A stretch of DNA of 64,000 nt from Halichoerus grypus (Eukaryota > Chordata > Mammalia > Carnivora > Phocidae): assembly GCF_964656455.1 (NCBI RefSeq), contig NC_135719.1, positions 128,321,444 through 128,385,443 on the forward strand, read 5' to 3'. The translations under genes and the position numbers were made by a program. How positions within the stretch are numbered: the stretch's first letter is position 1; every line of letters begins with the position of its first letter. Below the pieces are notes generated by a model. That model did not search any database, had not been told where the DNA came from, and worked only from the letters and a program-made list of their open reading frames with translations. Of this stretch, positions 19,610-31,599 are shown in pieces.

Positions 19610-20003
19610 ATAAGTGTCGTTACACTCTTGTTCTGCTCCCCATCTCAGCCCATGAAAGGGCTTCTGCTCTTTCTGACGGGGCCATCCCATAGGATTCTGA
19701 CTTTCTTTTCCAGCCCCACAGGATTATTTCCTGTGAGAGCCTGATGGAGAATCTGTGGTGTGGTGTGGGACATCTAGAGAGTGGGGTGGATGGTGAAAAG
19801 ATGCAACCCCCTCACATTGTTGGGTAATGGGGGTGTGGGGTGCAGTGAGGTTGTGAAGAGCAGAGGGGACTGTGCGTCCTTTGACTCAGGGAGCTACTTC
19901 CTGGGCAGGAGCAGGTGGAATGAAGGGGCACAGAAAGGGTCAAAACAGGGCTGGCTATGCACACAAATCAAGTGTAATGAAAGGACTATGGGCTGGATCT
20001 GAG
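19610..20003 (+). repeat. Diverged direct duplication, copy B
   Basis: Collinear partner of 17436-17765, about 2.17 kb downstream. It carries extra sequence of about 20 bp (near 19768-19786) and about 47 bp (19886-19933) relative to copy A. It begins right after a MIR that copy A lacks, so the homology boundary is sharp on the left side. Confidence 0.8.
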
Positions 20004-20009
20004 ATTTTG

Positions 20010-21120
20010 CCTCTCTTGGGTCACTAATCAGTTGGTATGTGGCTAATATATGGGGAAGATGCCTGGTGATTTGTGATATTGGGAATTTTTTTTTCTTTTT
20101 CTTCCTGTGGACATCTGAAGATAATTCTAAGTTTATCAGTCGACTAGCCAGCCAGCCTGTCTGCTCCTTTTTTTTTTTCTAACTCCCTTCCTCCCCCCTC
20201 CACAAATATTTATTTATACCTCATTTGTAACTGAAGATAAGCATCTCTGAAATCAGGCCTGTTGGCACATGTCTAAACACTCTTTAACTGAGAGACAGAT
20301 ACTCACAGAAACATTTTTAAATGTCCACAAACTAACACATAGATTGTCAAATCCTAATCACAAGGTTCAAATCAGGCATCTGATACTAATGTTTTAGAAT
20401 GTTCAAATGTTGATCAGCAGTTTTCCAGGTACGACTCTCATGAATCTTGTGTGTGTGCTTGTGTGTGTGTAGCTATGTGAGATGTGTTGTTAATTAACAT
20501 CAGAAGGCTCAGCACTCAGTGGAATGGTTCTGGAGAATTCCAAATCATTATTACAGAATTGTTTAGAAGCACAATCAAGTAAAACCTGTATTGAAAGGGG
20601 AAGACCTTTGTCCAGAGCCATGATATCAATATCAAGTTCACTCTAGACATATGGGTTTTGCTCTGAGTCCTGGTGGCCACATGGATGTTCCTTATTCCCT
20701 TCTTTTAGTGCGGAAAGATTCTTACAGAGATGCTTCAGATGAATACTTCTGCTGCAATATGCAGCTCATTCCGCGTGGGTGTTCCCTCACACTCTAACCT
20801 AGTTTGTGTTCAGGTAATTCTGGGAATGGGACATTTTGCCTCTCCCCGGGGGGACCATTTCCAGCATCTAGCCATCCAACCAGTGAGTCGGAGAACTGAC
20901 CCTGATTTAAGGAGGGAACAAGGTATTTGTCGAACTGGCTGGACAGCTTCCAAGGCTTTTGAATTGTTCACCCAGCCGTCAGGGATCATTGTGAGCCGTG
21001 AGAACGGCTAACCCAAATCCTAAGATTTTTTTTTTTTCAACTCAGAAAATTCGATTAGCAAATCAGAATAATTGAAGTGTGCATTTTCAGACCACTTCCT
21101 AAATAAAATATATATGTGTG
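20010..21120. other. Unassigned; T-rich runs and short GT tracts
   Basis: Contains T-rich runs (about 20088-20105, 20168-20180, 21028-21039), a short GT tract (20449-20470), and a somewhat CpG-containing block at 20760-21010. No repeat family or gene was identified. Confidence 0.4.
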
Positions 21121-21134
21121 TGAAGTCGGACCCA

Positions 21135-21348
21135 ATCGGAGATGAGTTTTGCTTCCATTGAGCAGGCAATGCTCTGGGGCTGGAAAGAACTGGTTCCGAA
21201 CTTCAGCTTTGCATTTAACAGTTGTATGATCTTTAAATTTCCTTCTAATAAAATGAGGAGAGTAATACTTTCCCCATGGGCTTGCATGAGAGATCAATGA
21301 GATAAAGCCCCAGGCACAAGGCCCTTTGCATGGTGCTCAGAACATGGT
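21135..21348 (+). mobile_element. MIR SINE
   Basis: Forward MIR: 'ttgcatttaacagttgtatgatctttaaatttcc', 'ctaataaaatgaggagagtaatac', 'catgagagatcaatgagataaagccccaggcac', '...atggtgctcagaacatgg'. Confidence 0.8.
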
Positions 21349-21349
21349 C

Positions 21350-22500
21350 ATTTGCTTCTCTTTCTAAGAAGGAGACTCAGCTTCCTGGTCTTCTGGTAAG
21401 CCTTCCCAGAATTCCAGCTAGTCCTTTTGGATGCCCTGATGATCTGTGGACACCCTCCGGGATGGGTGTGATACCGTTAGCCCCGTCCTTTCTCTTGTGG
21501 AGACCAGGTGAATGCAGACCGGCCGAAGGACAGATCTCCTGGGGTGGCTGTCACCGGGTGCCACATCGCCCTGTAGTTTATGGGTTGGTTCTGAAAAGCA
21601 GATGGGGGATTTGTCCATTACTTAAAATTAAAAACCTTCAGGTTCAACATATGAGACAACAGTGGTCATTGTACTACAAATGGACACAAACTGCAAGGAG
21701 AAAGGACCTTCTCAACTTCCCCTGCCTCCAACTGCACATCAGGATATGCTAATGAAAGCATCGGTCTCTCCAGCTCCCAGTATCAGACATCTTAATTTAT
21801 TTACTTATTAAAAAGTAAGAGGAGGATTTGTGCTTTGTTGTTTTCCCCTTTTATTTTACCTTCATCACTACACATTAAGTGATCTTGGCAAAATGGATAA
21901 ATAGAATGACTATAATTAAATATAGTTCTTTTTTGGTAGAGTGCTTTCCTCCTGAAGCATTGGCAGTTCTTCTAATGACAATGACCTTGTAATTTAAAAC
22001 ATACCTTAGGAATGTCTGTTCTTTATTTTAAATTGCTGTGAACACACACTGGTTGAGCAATGGCAATTAGGAGAATGGGAACTGGTGGCAGCTGATCCAA
22101 GCTTTTCCTACAGGTTAGAGAGCAAGATGCTTTTTCCCAGATAAGGCCTCATGGCCTCAGAATGTGTCATTTGTCATGGGCCTTCTCCTTTGAGTAATAA
22201 TCTGGAGTCAACACATCGCTTCTGTTCCAAACAGCACTGGGAGTCCCAGCCGTATCCATCCAGAATTTGGCATTAATTTGAATCCTTATGTGTTCAACTT
22301 GGTGATAGTCGTTCATTTATTAGTTTGCTCCACAAATGAGTAGAATGAATGGATTAAGTGCAGTGAACTGGAAAGAGGCTGGAATGAGTCTGGGTTGGGG
22401 GAGAGTCATTGGGTCCCTGGTTGGATTTGGAGGGTTTGTTTGGAGAGAAAGTGGGGAATAAAGCTGCATAGGTGGGTCCTCCAAACTGTGGGCCTGTTAC
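21350..22500. other. No recognisable gene or repeat
   Basis: Includes a 140-codon plus-strand open frame (21330-21752) with no domain, and an AT-rich stretch (21780-22060). No repeat call was made. Confidence 0.4.
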
Positions 22501-22515
22501 CATATACTGTCATCC

Positions 22516-22551
22516 ATCTACCTATCTATCAATCGATCTATCTATCTATCA
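22516..22551 (+). repeat. (CTAT)n tetranucleotide repeat
   Basis: About nine imperfect CTAT/CGAT units, then normal sequence. Confidence 0.8.
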
Positions 22552-22554
22552 TTC

Positions 22555-23430
22555 CTGCACTTTGTTTCTGTTTCAGATTAATCAGAGACTGACTTTCTGA
22601 TCCCCTCTTGGGACAAGGTCATCCTTTGAATAAAGGGTAGGGGATAAAAAGGCCTTGACTCATGAGTACATTTGTCCTCAGGGCCCTATATGACTGGGAA
22701 CCAAGTATTTTACTTTTCTTCCACCCTTCGAGCAACACCTACTTGCCCCTAGAACTCTATTCCTAAGCTGGCTCTGTACTCTTCACCCTCTCTACCCTGT
22801 CTGCCTACTTCCCACCAGTTGGTTTGGAACATGATTAAAAAAATAAAACCCTCAGTTTTTTTAACCTATCCCACTGAAGGGTCAATGTACACCATTTCTG
22901 GCATTTCCCAGGGGCCCTTCCATCCTTAGTGTAAGTCTGTGGATGTAGTGTTATAGTAATTTAAGAATAATCTAATGATGTTCTTCACCTCAGTGACAAA
23001 AAGGAGTTGGTCTGGTGCCTTAGGCACAGAAACCATTTTCCTGAGATCTTGCAAAAGTGTTCCTTCCTAATCCTCCTGTATGAATGACCATCTAAAAATA
23101 GAAAAATTATGGGCTTCTGCTGGAATTCTCTGTCCTGCTATTTCTTTAAGCAACCACAAATACATATAAACACATGTATAATGATTTTTATCACTTAAAA
23201 TCTGCCTTATACTAGCTACTCAATAAATTATTTTTTTTCCTTTCTTCCATGTTGGTGGACACATAATAGGTGCTTAGTGTATTCTTATGTCTGAATTATT
23301 TAAAGGCACAGATGCACATTAGGTGTAGCACAGAAGAAAGGTGTCTCTTTTCTGTCCCATGGATATGGGATGTAGACCAATAGGGGTCACAGGATTCTCT
23401 TGCTTCCTGATAATCATTGTGGCAAATCAG
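22555..23430. other. No recognisable gene or repeat
   Basis: Unassigned. A short L2 or MIR 3'-end-like piece ('ctcaataaatta...cacataataggtgcttag') lies at about 23218-23280. Confidence 0.4.
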
Positions 23431-23442
23431 TGGGTTGTTTTA

Positions 23443-23665
23443 CTTTATTTCTTTAAAGATTTATTTGTTTCTTTGGTAGAGAGAGTGCGCGTGTGTGCAA
23501 GAGAGCACAAGAGTAGGGGGAAGGAGGGGGCGAGGGAGAGAGAGAATCTCCCTGCTGAGCAGGGAGCCCAATGCGGGGCTCCATCTCACAACCCTGAGAT
23601 CATGACCTGAGCTGAAACCAAGAGTTGGTTGCTTAACCCACTGAGCCACCCAGGCGCTCCTCCGC
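23443..23665 (-). mobile_element. SINEC, older copy, with TSD
   Basis: Minus-strand SINEC with a more diverged body (gcgcgtgtgtgcaagagagc insert, 'gctgaaaccaagagttggttgcttaacc'). Target-site duplications GGGTTGTTTTA are exact at 23432-23442 and 23666-23676. The internal 'accaagagttggttgc' is a feature of older SINEC subfamilies. Confidence 0.9.
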
Positions 23666-24539
23666 GGGTTGTTTTAGACTCAGTGGGTGCTTAGTAAATT
23701 TTTGCTTGGAACCAAGGGAAATGTCCAGGCAGCCTCCTCCAGCCGGCCTTTACACATTATTTTATATAGACCATATGCAACACAGAGATGTTCAGTATTG
23801 CCATTTGCAAAATATTCCTTGACCTTTGTCTATGGGGATTGACTGTTACTATTGCTATTTTCCATTCTTTTTATGATGCCTATTAATTTGTGTGTTTATT
23901 AATCTTTTTAAAGGAGAATTTTTGATGAAGCACAACTTATGACTGCGGAGTGGGGGGGGCAAGGATGATGGGATGACTGAAAGGGGAAACTAGGGTGTCT
24001 TGAAATCTTAGAATCATGTAGGAAAGAGAATTCAGAGGGCATCTATCCATACCTACTGAAGGGATTCTCTGAAGACTTGAACAACACAGTCTACTTAATC
24101 TCTTTTTCTCCCTCAAAGGCAAAGGTTAATTACGTTTTTGTCCTTAGTACTTTTAAAATTAAAATTACATAAGTGGAAATAAAATAGAAAAGCAAAATTT
24201 ATAAAAGCAATTTGTGTATATTGTAAAAATATTCAGATGTTTACAGAAGCAACACAAAAGCAAAATTATCTCCCTTGTGGCCCATTCTCTGCTGCTAAAA
24301 CTTTTAAAATGTTTCTGTTCATCGGTCTGTTCTACCAGCAGGATTCTAGTATACTTTCTTGATTTATGAAATAGAGACAGTGTCTTTTGACTCCTTGCGA
24401 TGAGGGATTTAGAGCTACATCTTGCTGCTTTTCACTCATTACTCCTCCAGAATTGTCTGCCATACTTATCCATTATCAGGGCATAGATATAATTAGGTTT
24501 TCCATGCCCTGTCGTTGACTCTAAAAAGTTTGTTTGGAA

Positions 24540-24725
24540 TGAGTAAAGGTGCAGTGTTTGGAATCAGATCTGGAAGCAGAATCCCAACTTTGCCAGTTGC
24601 TAAGGGCATGTGCTTGGGCAAGTCACTCAACCTTTCTTATCATCCATTTAATCACCTGTATCTTGGGGGCCATGATATCAGCTTTATAGTGTGGACGTGA
24701 GGATTAAGCAACCCAATACAGAGTT
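24540..24725 (+). mobile_element. MIR SINE
   Basis: Forward MIR: 'ctttgccagttgctaagggcatgtgcttgggcaagtcactcaacctttc', 'atttaatcacctgtatcttggg', '...gtgaggattaagcaacc'. Confidence 0.8.
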
Positions 24726-24729
24726 TTTC

Positions 24730-25510
24730 AAACATGTAGGACACACAGATGTTTTTTAAAGATTAAAAATGTTGGTAGCACCCCACCCCCCAATTTGTGT
24801 TAAATTATTTTTACACCAATATTACTTGGATATTTACAAAAATAAAATTTGTTATGGATTAGTTTCATGCTGTGCTACAAGTATACAACCAAAATAAGCT
24901 TATACATTACAAATTACAATTAAAAAGATTAAATTAAGCAGTATTTGTTTAATGTGACCAGTTTGTAATCTATATGAAAATAAATCTTCATGAATGATGT
25001 GACTGTGCTACCATCTGCTACAGCCTAGGTCTTTTAAAGTTTGGCCTTGCCCGTACTCTCTGTGCTGTGCGTTCATCCAGTTCTCTCCCTCACTTTTCCC
25101 CACTCCAACCCCTAGGAAATACTGTAGGGTGCACAGGGGTGTTATTTGGCCTTTGCTTAGCATGAACACATCTCCTGTGTATTGGGTCCACCTCTGCTCT
25201 TTCCTCACTGGCACATGACTATTCATATCCTATAATTGACACAAGTGCAGTTGTAGACACATCTGCAGGTAGGAGTCCTGAAACTGCATAGTAGTATTCA
25301 ATTATTAAATGGTCATCTAGATGATTTTTTAATATTATTATCATCGTGAAAATTTAGATAACACATGCACACACACAAATACACGCAGACTGTTCTCATT
25401 CCTCCTGTAGTTCTATACCTCCTCTTTGTAGAGATATATATGTATAAATCTCCTAGAAGTCTTATTATTGTTAATGGTAGTTTTATTATGGCTAATGATT
25501 TTTATCAGAC
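24730..25510. other. AT-rich unassigned sequence
   Basis: AT-rich 24750-24990 and 25320-25510. No repeat family recognised with confidence. A few CA units lie near 25365-25385. Confidence 0.4.
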
Positions 25511-25513
25511 AAG

Positions 25514-26070
25514 CATATCAATCAATTGGCTATTGCTGTGTAACAAATCAACCAAAAGCTCAGTGGTTTAAAACTACCAGCCGTTTATGAATACTCATGA
25601 ATCTCAGGTTTGTAGGACACATCTGCTGATCTGGTCTGGAGGCACAGTGGCTCACTCCTGCCTATGTGGTCAGCGGCAGGTAAGCTAGTTGGTTTTGCTG
25701 ATCTTGGCTGGGCTCTCTTACATCTTTGGTGCCTTGGCTGAATGGCATATGGCTTTGCTCCATATGGTCTCTCATCCTCTCGTAGGTTAACCTAGGCCTG
25801 TTTTTAGAGTGGTCTGGACACATTTCTTATGGTGATCACAGAGAAGCAAGGAAAAGAGTAGACACATGCAAGACCTCTTGAGGCCTAGGCTTGGAGCTGG
25901 CATACACTTACTTCTGTTGCATTCTATCGATGGAAGCAAGATTCATAGGTTGGGGAAATAGACTCTACAGCCTATTTGTAGGTGAGAAGAACTGCAAACT
26001 CACAATTCAAATGTTGTGATTACAGGTAGGCATGAAGAATTTGAGCCATTTTTGTAATCAATCTACCCCA
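25514..26070 (+). mobile_element. MLT2-like ERVL LTR
   Basis: Opens 'atatcaatcaattggctattgctgtgtaacaaatcaaccaaaagctcagtggtttaaaac' and closes '...gaatttgagccatttttgtaatcaatctacccc', the start and end pattern of ERVL-class LTRs, with an intermediate 'ggggaaatagactctac' block. Solo, with no internal region found. Confidence 0.7.
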
Positions 26071-26089
26071 GTAGCTAAGATGTTGGGGT

Positions 26090-26380
26090 ATAGAGATATA
26101 TAAGGAAATTACACTGACCTTGTCAGTGAGAGAGGGATACTGTCTTAGGAAGGAATAGATATGTGAGATGTTCTGCCAGTTTTCTGGTATGGGAAAGAGG
26201 GTAGAGTCAATGATGACTCCAAGGAACCCTGACTGACTGATAAGATGATGAAGCTGCTAACTGAGGTAAGACATTCAGCAGGAAAAAGCAGAGTTCAATC
26301 GGGGGAGGGAGGCATCAGAATGGGAGAGGTCAAAGGTGGAGGGACATAATAAGTTTGACATTACTGGAGCTTTTCCCATA
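26090..26380 (-). mobile_element. L2 LINE internal fragment
   Basis: 'gatgactccaaggaaccctgactgactgataagatgatgaag...gggggagggaggcatcag...ttgacattactg' follows the minus-strand L2 layout ('tgactcccaggtttctggcttgagcaactg...gggaggagcaggtttggggg'). Confidence 0.55.
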
Positions 26381-26384
26381 AGGT

Positions 26385-26548
26385 GAGTCCTTCTCCACCT
26401 GGTTACACATAAAAATTACCTAAGCAGCTTTTAAAAGATATTGATAATTGAGTCTCACCCCAGACCAATTAAGTTCAAATTGCTAGAAATGTGACCTGGT
26501 TTTATTGTTTTTAAATATCCCCAGAAAATTCTAATATACAGCCTAAGG
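26385..26548 (+). mobile_element. MER5-like DNA transposon
   Basis: 'ttacacataaaaattacctaagcagcttttaaaag', '...tgagtctcaccccagaccaattaag', '...ttgtttttaaatatccccagaaaattctaatatacagcc', in MER5 order. It lies next to a second MER5-like element. Confidence 0.65.
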
Positions 26549-26567
26549 TGGAGTCATTATCTAGATC

Positions 26568-26755
26568 TGTGTTCTTCTGCCCATGCATAGAATCATCTGG
26601 AGACCTTATAACAAATACTGATGCCTGGGCCTTACTACCAAAGTATGTATTTAATTGGTCTGGGATAGAGACTAGGCAACTGTATTTAAAAAAAAAAAAG
26701 TCTTTCTGGGTAAATTTAATGTGCAGCTAGAGTTGAGAACCACTGACCTAAATAG
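26568..26755 (+). mobile_element. MER5-like DNA transposon
   Basis: 'atgcatagaatcatctggagaccttataacaaatactgatgcctgggcc', then '...gtgcagctagagttgagaaccactgacc'. Terminal 'gagaaccactg' is the MER5 inverted-repeat end. An A12 run at 26688-26699 lies inside. Confidence 0.7.
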
Positions 26756-26759
26756 TTAA

Positions 26760-28090
26760 TTTTCACTGTGAATAATCAATGTTTTCAGATTGCAAGCCAT
26801 GGCAAAGGGGTGCTATGACAGAGTCTCTTTAAGCTCTGGGTGGGCTCAGAATTAGCATGAAATTGCTGGGTGCCAGCCAGGACATGGAGACACGAGCAGT
26901 CGGAGGATGAGACCAGAAACTTTGAGAACCCAACCTGGATCAACACCTGGTGTTTGAAGCACAAGGGCGTATCAGGGTTAATCCTATTTCAAGGACAGAT
27001 GCTGGGAAACCTCCCTGAGAAGGTCTGGAATATAAAATGTTATGATGTCACCTGACTCACCTGTCCTCCAATTCAAGTCTAGTTTTCTCTCTCTAGCATC
27101 CAGACAATGCAACTTGCATCATTTTCTTTGAGGAGGTACATTCACAATGTCTTAGACCTCAGTATGTGAGTGTTTCCCTGATTGTGAACCCAAAACTGCC
27201 TCTTCCTTGATTTCATCCCATTAGTCTGCGCTTTGACCTTGTCACATCTTAGGTAATTCCTGGACCTTCTTGTTGTTAAGGTCTTATAAATATTTGTAGA
27301 CCAATTATCTGTCTATAGCCAGTCACTGAGTCAACAACAGAATATTAAGGGTTTTTTTTCCCCCATGTTCATAAATCATTCTTGGCAGAGCTTTAATCAT
27401 TTGGGTTTTTGGCTGCCTCTCTGACTTTCCTCTGGTTTATTTTTGGCCTCCATAAGCCTCATCTATTTTGGGGAAATATTTAATTGCATAATACAAGTTG
27501 ACTCCTGTTAGGTATGCCACTGACAATGTCCCTGGGTTTAGGGTTTCTCAAAATGGGCATCTGAATTCCCTTGGGGTGGGGAAGGCTTATGAAAAGGGCA
27601 CATTTCCCAGGGAGGAGGGGGGAGAAGGTATTGGGGGTACTCAGAAATGTGGATGGGGCTCGAGTGTCTGTACTTCTCACATGGTTTTTGGTGATACTTA
27701 GGCATGCAGTTGGTATTACCATAGTTTATTACCTCAATATTATGCTTATGCAGAGGAGAAGTTTGTCTGTTTGTTTTTGTTTGCTCCACAAACCTTGTTT
27801 ATAATCAAGACATAGACCCTTCCTTAGAGAGTTTCCAAAAATGTTCTACATCAGGAATCACCATTTCACTTTGGTCTTGACTCTCAATGGGTTGGTTAAC
27901 ACATATGGATTTTATTTTGTCCACCTGACACCCCTAAGGTATAAGCAGAGGTAAAAGGAAAAAGAGAAGAGGAACAGCGAGTATAGGCGATAAACAGTGG
28001 GCCGGATGAGAAGAGAGAAATGGAAGTGGGGAAGAAAGGAAGGACAGACACATGTGTAAAAATGGCTGAGTGTCATTGATGGCAACGTAT
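26760..28090. other. No recognisable gene or repeat
   Basis: Unassigned. Contains an inverted ATGCAACTTGCAT (27107-27119) overlapping a C/EBP-ATF-like TTGCATCA, and G-runs at 27570-27660 that fall short of a canonical quadruplex. Confidence 0.4.
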
Positions 28091-28094
28091 AGTA

Positions 28095-28330
28095 TCATGT
28101 TTTATGTTTTGAAGCACCTTATAGTATACCAAATCCTTTTACATTGATCCTCACAACTGTCTTATAGTGGCTAGACTGGGCAGGTATTAACATCCCCATT
28201 TTACAGATGGAAAAACTGAGACTCCTGCCAGGAATGTGCCCAAGTTCAGATGGCTAGTAAGTGTCAGGAATAAGACTAGACCAGAACTCAGGACTTAGTC
28301 CTAGAGCCAGGATTATTCTGTCAGTCCTAA
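28095..28330 (-). mobile_element. MIR SINE
   Basis: Reverse, near full length: 'ttttacattgatcctcacaactgtctta', 'taacatccccattttacagatggaaaaactgag', 'ttcagatggctagtaagtgtcagg', '...ctagagccaggatta'. Confidence 0.85.
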
Positions 28331-28643
28331 TCTATACTAAGTCTATGCCGTCTGGACTTGCTCTTGCTTCCGTTATGATGAGGCCTTCACTCTGGGTGAG
28401 TATCTCTTTGTGATGTTATGTAGTCTGGCTGTTTGGGGAGGTTTATGGTGTTAGGGTAAGGAGCAGGGTGGAATGGGAGTCCTTGAAGTCCTTTGAAACC
28501 CACATTATAAAGGCCAACAAGCTTGCTGAAAGAGCTCTTGTTACATGTTGTAAACAGAACAAACTGTTCAGTGCTACCCGAGTTATCTTCATTCTTCCAT
28601 TTATTCACTCTCTTTCCTCCTCCTCTCATCTCCTACACGTTCA

Positions 28644-28665
28644 ACACACACACACACACACACAC
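28644..28665 (+). repeat. (CA)n microsatellite
   Basis: About 11 CA units. Confidence 0.9.
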
Positions 28666-28964
28666 CCCAAGAAATGCAGTATGGCTCTGGGATCCGAGGA
28701 CACCCAAGTCATGTAGCAGTGACTGCTAGCACAATGAGGTCTAAGGGAGTCAACAAGATCATTAAGGTCCTGGGATCACCGTCTCTACTCGAACTGAACA
28801 GAACTTTTCTTGGTCTAACCCAGTGTGGCTGAAGGCAGGGAAGTCCTGCTCAGAGCCTACTTCCTCTACCCCACCTTCCCCCCAAATCTCCACACAATTT
28901 TTCTTTCTTTCTTATGGAACAGGCCTTTTTGCTTTAGGTCAAATTTGGTATTGATCCTCCTGAG

Positions 28965-29080
28965 ACCATAATAATAACTAACCTGAGTACCATGCTTTAA
29001 TATTTATGAACCTTTTCATCCTCATTATTTCTCTTGATCATTACATCGGTCAGGTGTTACAGATAATTATACTATCCAGG
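28965..29080 (-). mobile_element. MIR SINE fragment
   Basis: 'ccatgctttaatatttatgaaccttttcatcctcattatttc', then 'gatcattacatcggtcaggtgttacagataattatac', in reverse MIR order but diverged. Confidence 0.5.
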
Positions 29081-29694
29081 CATGATTATAATAGCAGTGG
29101 TCCAGGAATATATGTATAACTCCTTAGACCAGCCACCTTGCCCATGAAGTACTAAGGTAAATATATGCACAGAGGGAGTGAAACAATACAAAGGAACCAT
29201 TCTATTGCTAGGTGGGGCTTAGGCCCCCCAGACACTGAGCAGGATTCTGTACTGCAAGGAGAACCTTGGCAGACCTGAACAGCCTGAAAGAAAAGCCAGA
29301 CCTACCTTTCTGATTTTACTACTTAGGTAAGGGGAAAACCCAGTCCCTGCATGCCTGCTGAGAAGCCCCAGAGAATAGGGAATGGATACAAGAGACGGGG
29401 CCCAGGCCTTTCCAAGCTGGAATCTTGTAGCCCTGTAGGAAAAGACACACATCAGAAGAGAAAGTCCCAAAGAGCCTTGGAGAGCGAGAGAGTTCCACAC
29501 CTTACCTTACTTCTTAAGGTCTAGGAGGATGGACAAGACCCTTCAGGGATGGAAATCTTCAGCATTAAGACCCAGTGAACTAGTTTTTCCTCTTCTTTGG
29601 GCACTGCCTTTGGGATTTGGAGGTCCAGGGGCTTGGAGGGAGGGCATGAAAGCCTTGGGATCTACAGCCCAACCAATATTACTGCGTTTCTGCC

Positions 29695-29845
29695 ATGGGG
29701 AAGTGGAGGGTCAGGGAAGTTAAGTCACTTACTCAGCCAAGGTCATTGGTTCAGTGAGTGGAGGAGCCAGGATTTGAATTCTTAAAATCAAGCCCTAGTG
29801 ATTTCTTTTTTTAAAACTGCACTACCTGGCCTCTACCAACCACCA
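29695..29845 (-). mobile_element. MIR SINE fragment
   Basis: 'gggtcagggaagttaagtcacttactcagccaaggtc', 'agtgagtggaggagccaggatttgaattcttaaaatcaagcc', 5' half of a reverse MIR. Confidence 0.75.
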
Positions 29846-29849
29846 TATC

Positions 29850-30625
29850 ACTCTTAGGTGGAGAATCAGTTCTGGTCTCCTGGGCTTCCTCTGGCAGGAG
29901 CATTATCATTAGAACATTAAAAAGAACCCCCAAAGTGTATTTCTTCCACTTAATGTTTGCCCAGGGAAGGCATAAATGTCTGTGGGGTTGTCTGGCTCAC
30001 GATTTAGGAAGCCTTTGGTTATAAATGGAGATAGTTCTGCTAGATGGGACTTAGATCACACTGCTCCTCCTTGAGAGCTCAGGTGATCCAAATGCCCACG
30101 CTATCCCCCCCGAAAAGAGGGGTTGGGGGTTATTTTGGGAAAGGGACTATTTTAAGCTAAAGGACAGGGGCTTCCTGTTCTGCCGCTGTGCTGGCTTGTT
30201 TCTACTCTGCACTCAGCAAAAATTGAATATTCTCTAAACAATAGGTGACTCAGCCTTTGCTAAATCTTAGGTGAAATGGATTTAGCAAGCGAAGAGAGAA
30301 AAATGTCTTTTTTTTTTTTTTCCATTTTGCTAGTCCTGTTTGATGATAATTCTCAGTGCTCAGGGCTCCTTTCATCCAAAGATCTGTAATTAATTAAGCC
30401 TCACAACTCCCCTGGCAGGTAGAGAAGTACAAGGATGTTCATTTAAAACCAATCCTGTTTGATACAGTAGGGCTGTTACTAAGGCTCTTTAAAAGAAAAA
30501 CCTCTCTATTGTGAAACTTCTTTTTAATAGAGTAAATTAAGGGAGAAGGATGAAGTAATTTTGCCTGGGATGCTTGCTCAGGCCACAGAGAGAGCCCTGA
30601 GTCTGGAGCTTTGATGCCATCTTGG
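29850..30625. other. Unassigned, with a G-quadruplex motif and an NF-E2-like site
   Basis: Contains the canonical quadruplex motif at 30119-30145, TGACTCAGC at 30246-30254, a T14 run at 30308-30321 and a short reverse MIR piece at about 30370-30440. No open frame of note. Confidence 0.45.
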
Positions 30626-30627
30626 GT

Positions 30628-31170
30628 TAAACTAGGTGTATATACTTTTGATGCATAGCAAACTACCGCAAAATGTAGTGGCTTTAGACTACAATAACAT
30701 TCATTATCTCAACAGTTTCTGTGGATGGGAATTCAGGAGTGGCTTAGCTGGGTGTTTCTGGCTCCAGGTTTCATAAGGTAGCAGTTAAGACATCCGCCAG
30801 GGGTATAGTTGTCTGAAAGCTTGACTGGAGCTGGAGGATCCCGTTCTAAGATGGCTCACTTACAGGGATTGTGAGTTAGTGCTGGCTTCTTGGAGAAGCC
30901 CTCAGTTTCTCACTATGTGGACTTCTTCAGGGGGCTGCCTGGGTGTCCTAATGACATGGCAACTACATCTCCATAGCAAGTGGTCCAAGAGAGCAAAGAT
31001 AGAAGTGGCGGTATATTGTATTACCTAGCCTTGGGGGTCACACTCTGTCATTTCCTCATTGCCATATTTACTGCAGAACTCATTTCTCTTCATTGCGGGA
31101 GGGGACCGCACAAGGGCATGAATACCAGGAAGCAAGAATCATTGGGAGCCTGCTTGGAGGCAGGCTAATA
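30628..31170 (+). mobile_element. MLT2-like ERVL LTR
   Basis: 'gatgcatagcaaactaccgcaaaatgtagtggctttagac', 'agtggcttagctgggtgtttctggctccagg', 'gaaagcttgactggagctggaggatcc', '...ccttgggggtcacactctgtcatttcctc', '...gggcatgaataccaggaagcaagaatcattggg'. Solo ERVL-class LTR. Confidence 0.75.
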
Positions 31171-31439
31171 TTAAGACATATTGAGTATGAGTTCTTCTGT
31201 GGTATGTCATCGGAATATCCTCTGACAAGCGTGCTTGGAGTACTAAACATTGCACATCTGATAAGAAGAGAGTAAGAGACAGGGAATGGTTCAATTAACT
31301 TTCTAGTTATTTGTAGATTGAGAGTAAACAGCTATTATTCATATTCATGGTTAAGCAATTAAGCCTGTACTGACGTATAAATGACTATGGTGAAGCTTTC
31401 ATCTTTAGGAGCTAGACATTTGTCCCAGATCTTATACTG

Positions 31440-31590
31440 GATCACTGGCTCCCCACTGTTGGTCTGTGGACCAGTGTTGTGTTAACTGCTAAGAAGCAAC
31501 CACAGTGGTGTTAAACATACAGATGCCAGGTCTCTACACCGAGGTTATTCTAAGTCAGTATATTTGGGACCCAGTGCGTTTGCTGGCTTT
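31440..31590 (-). mobile_element. MER5-like DNA transposon fragment
   Basis: 'ttggtctgtggaccagtgttgtg...gttaaacatacagatgccaggtctctacacc...tattctaagtcag' corresponds to the minus-strand MER5 order, though diverged. Confidence 0.5.
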
Positions 31591-31599
31591 CCTTATCAG

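Noticed and set aside
17458..20003. Shared reading frame between the two duplicated copies as evidence for a gene
   Set aside because: The shared frame covers only about 35 codons, and the indels break the frame, so similarity is explained by DNA duplication.
21330..21752. 140-codon plus-strand open frame
   Set aside because: Begins inside a MIR and shows no domain or splice context.
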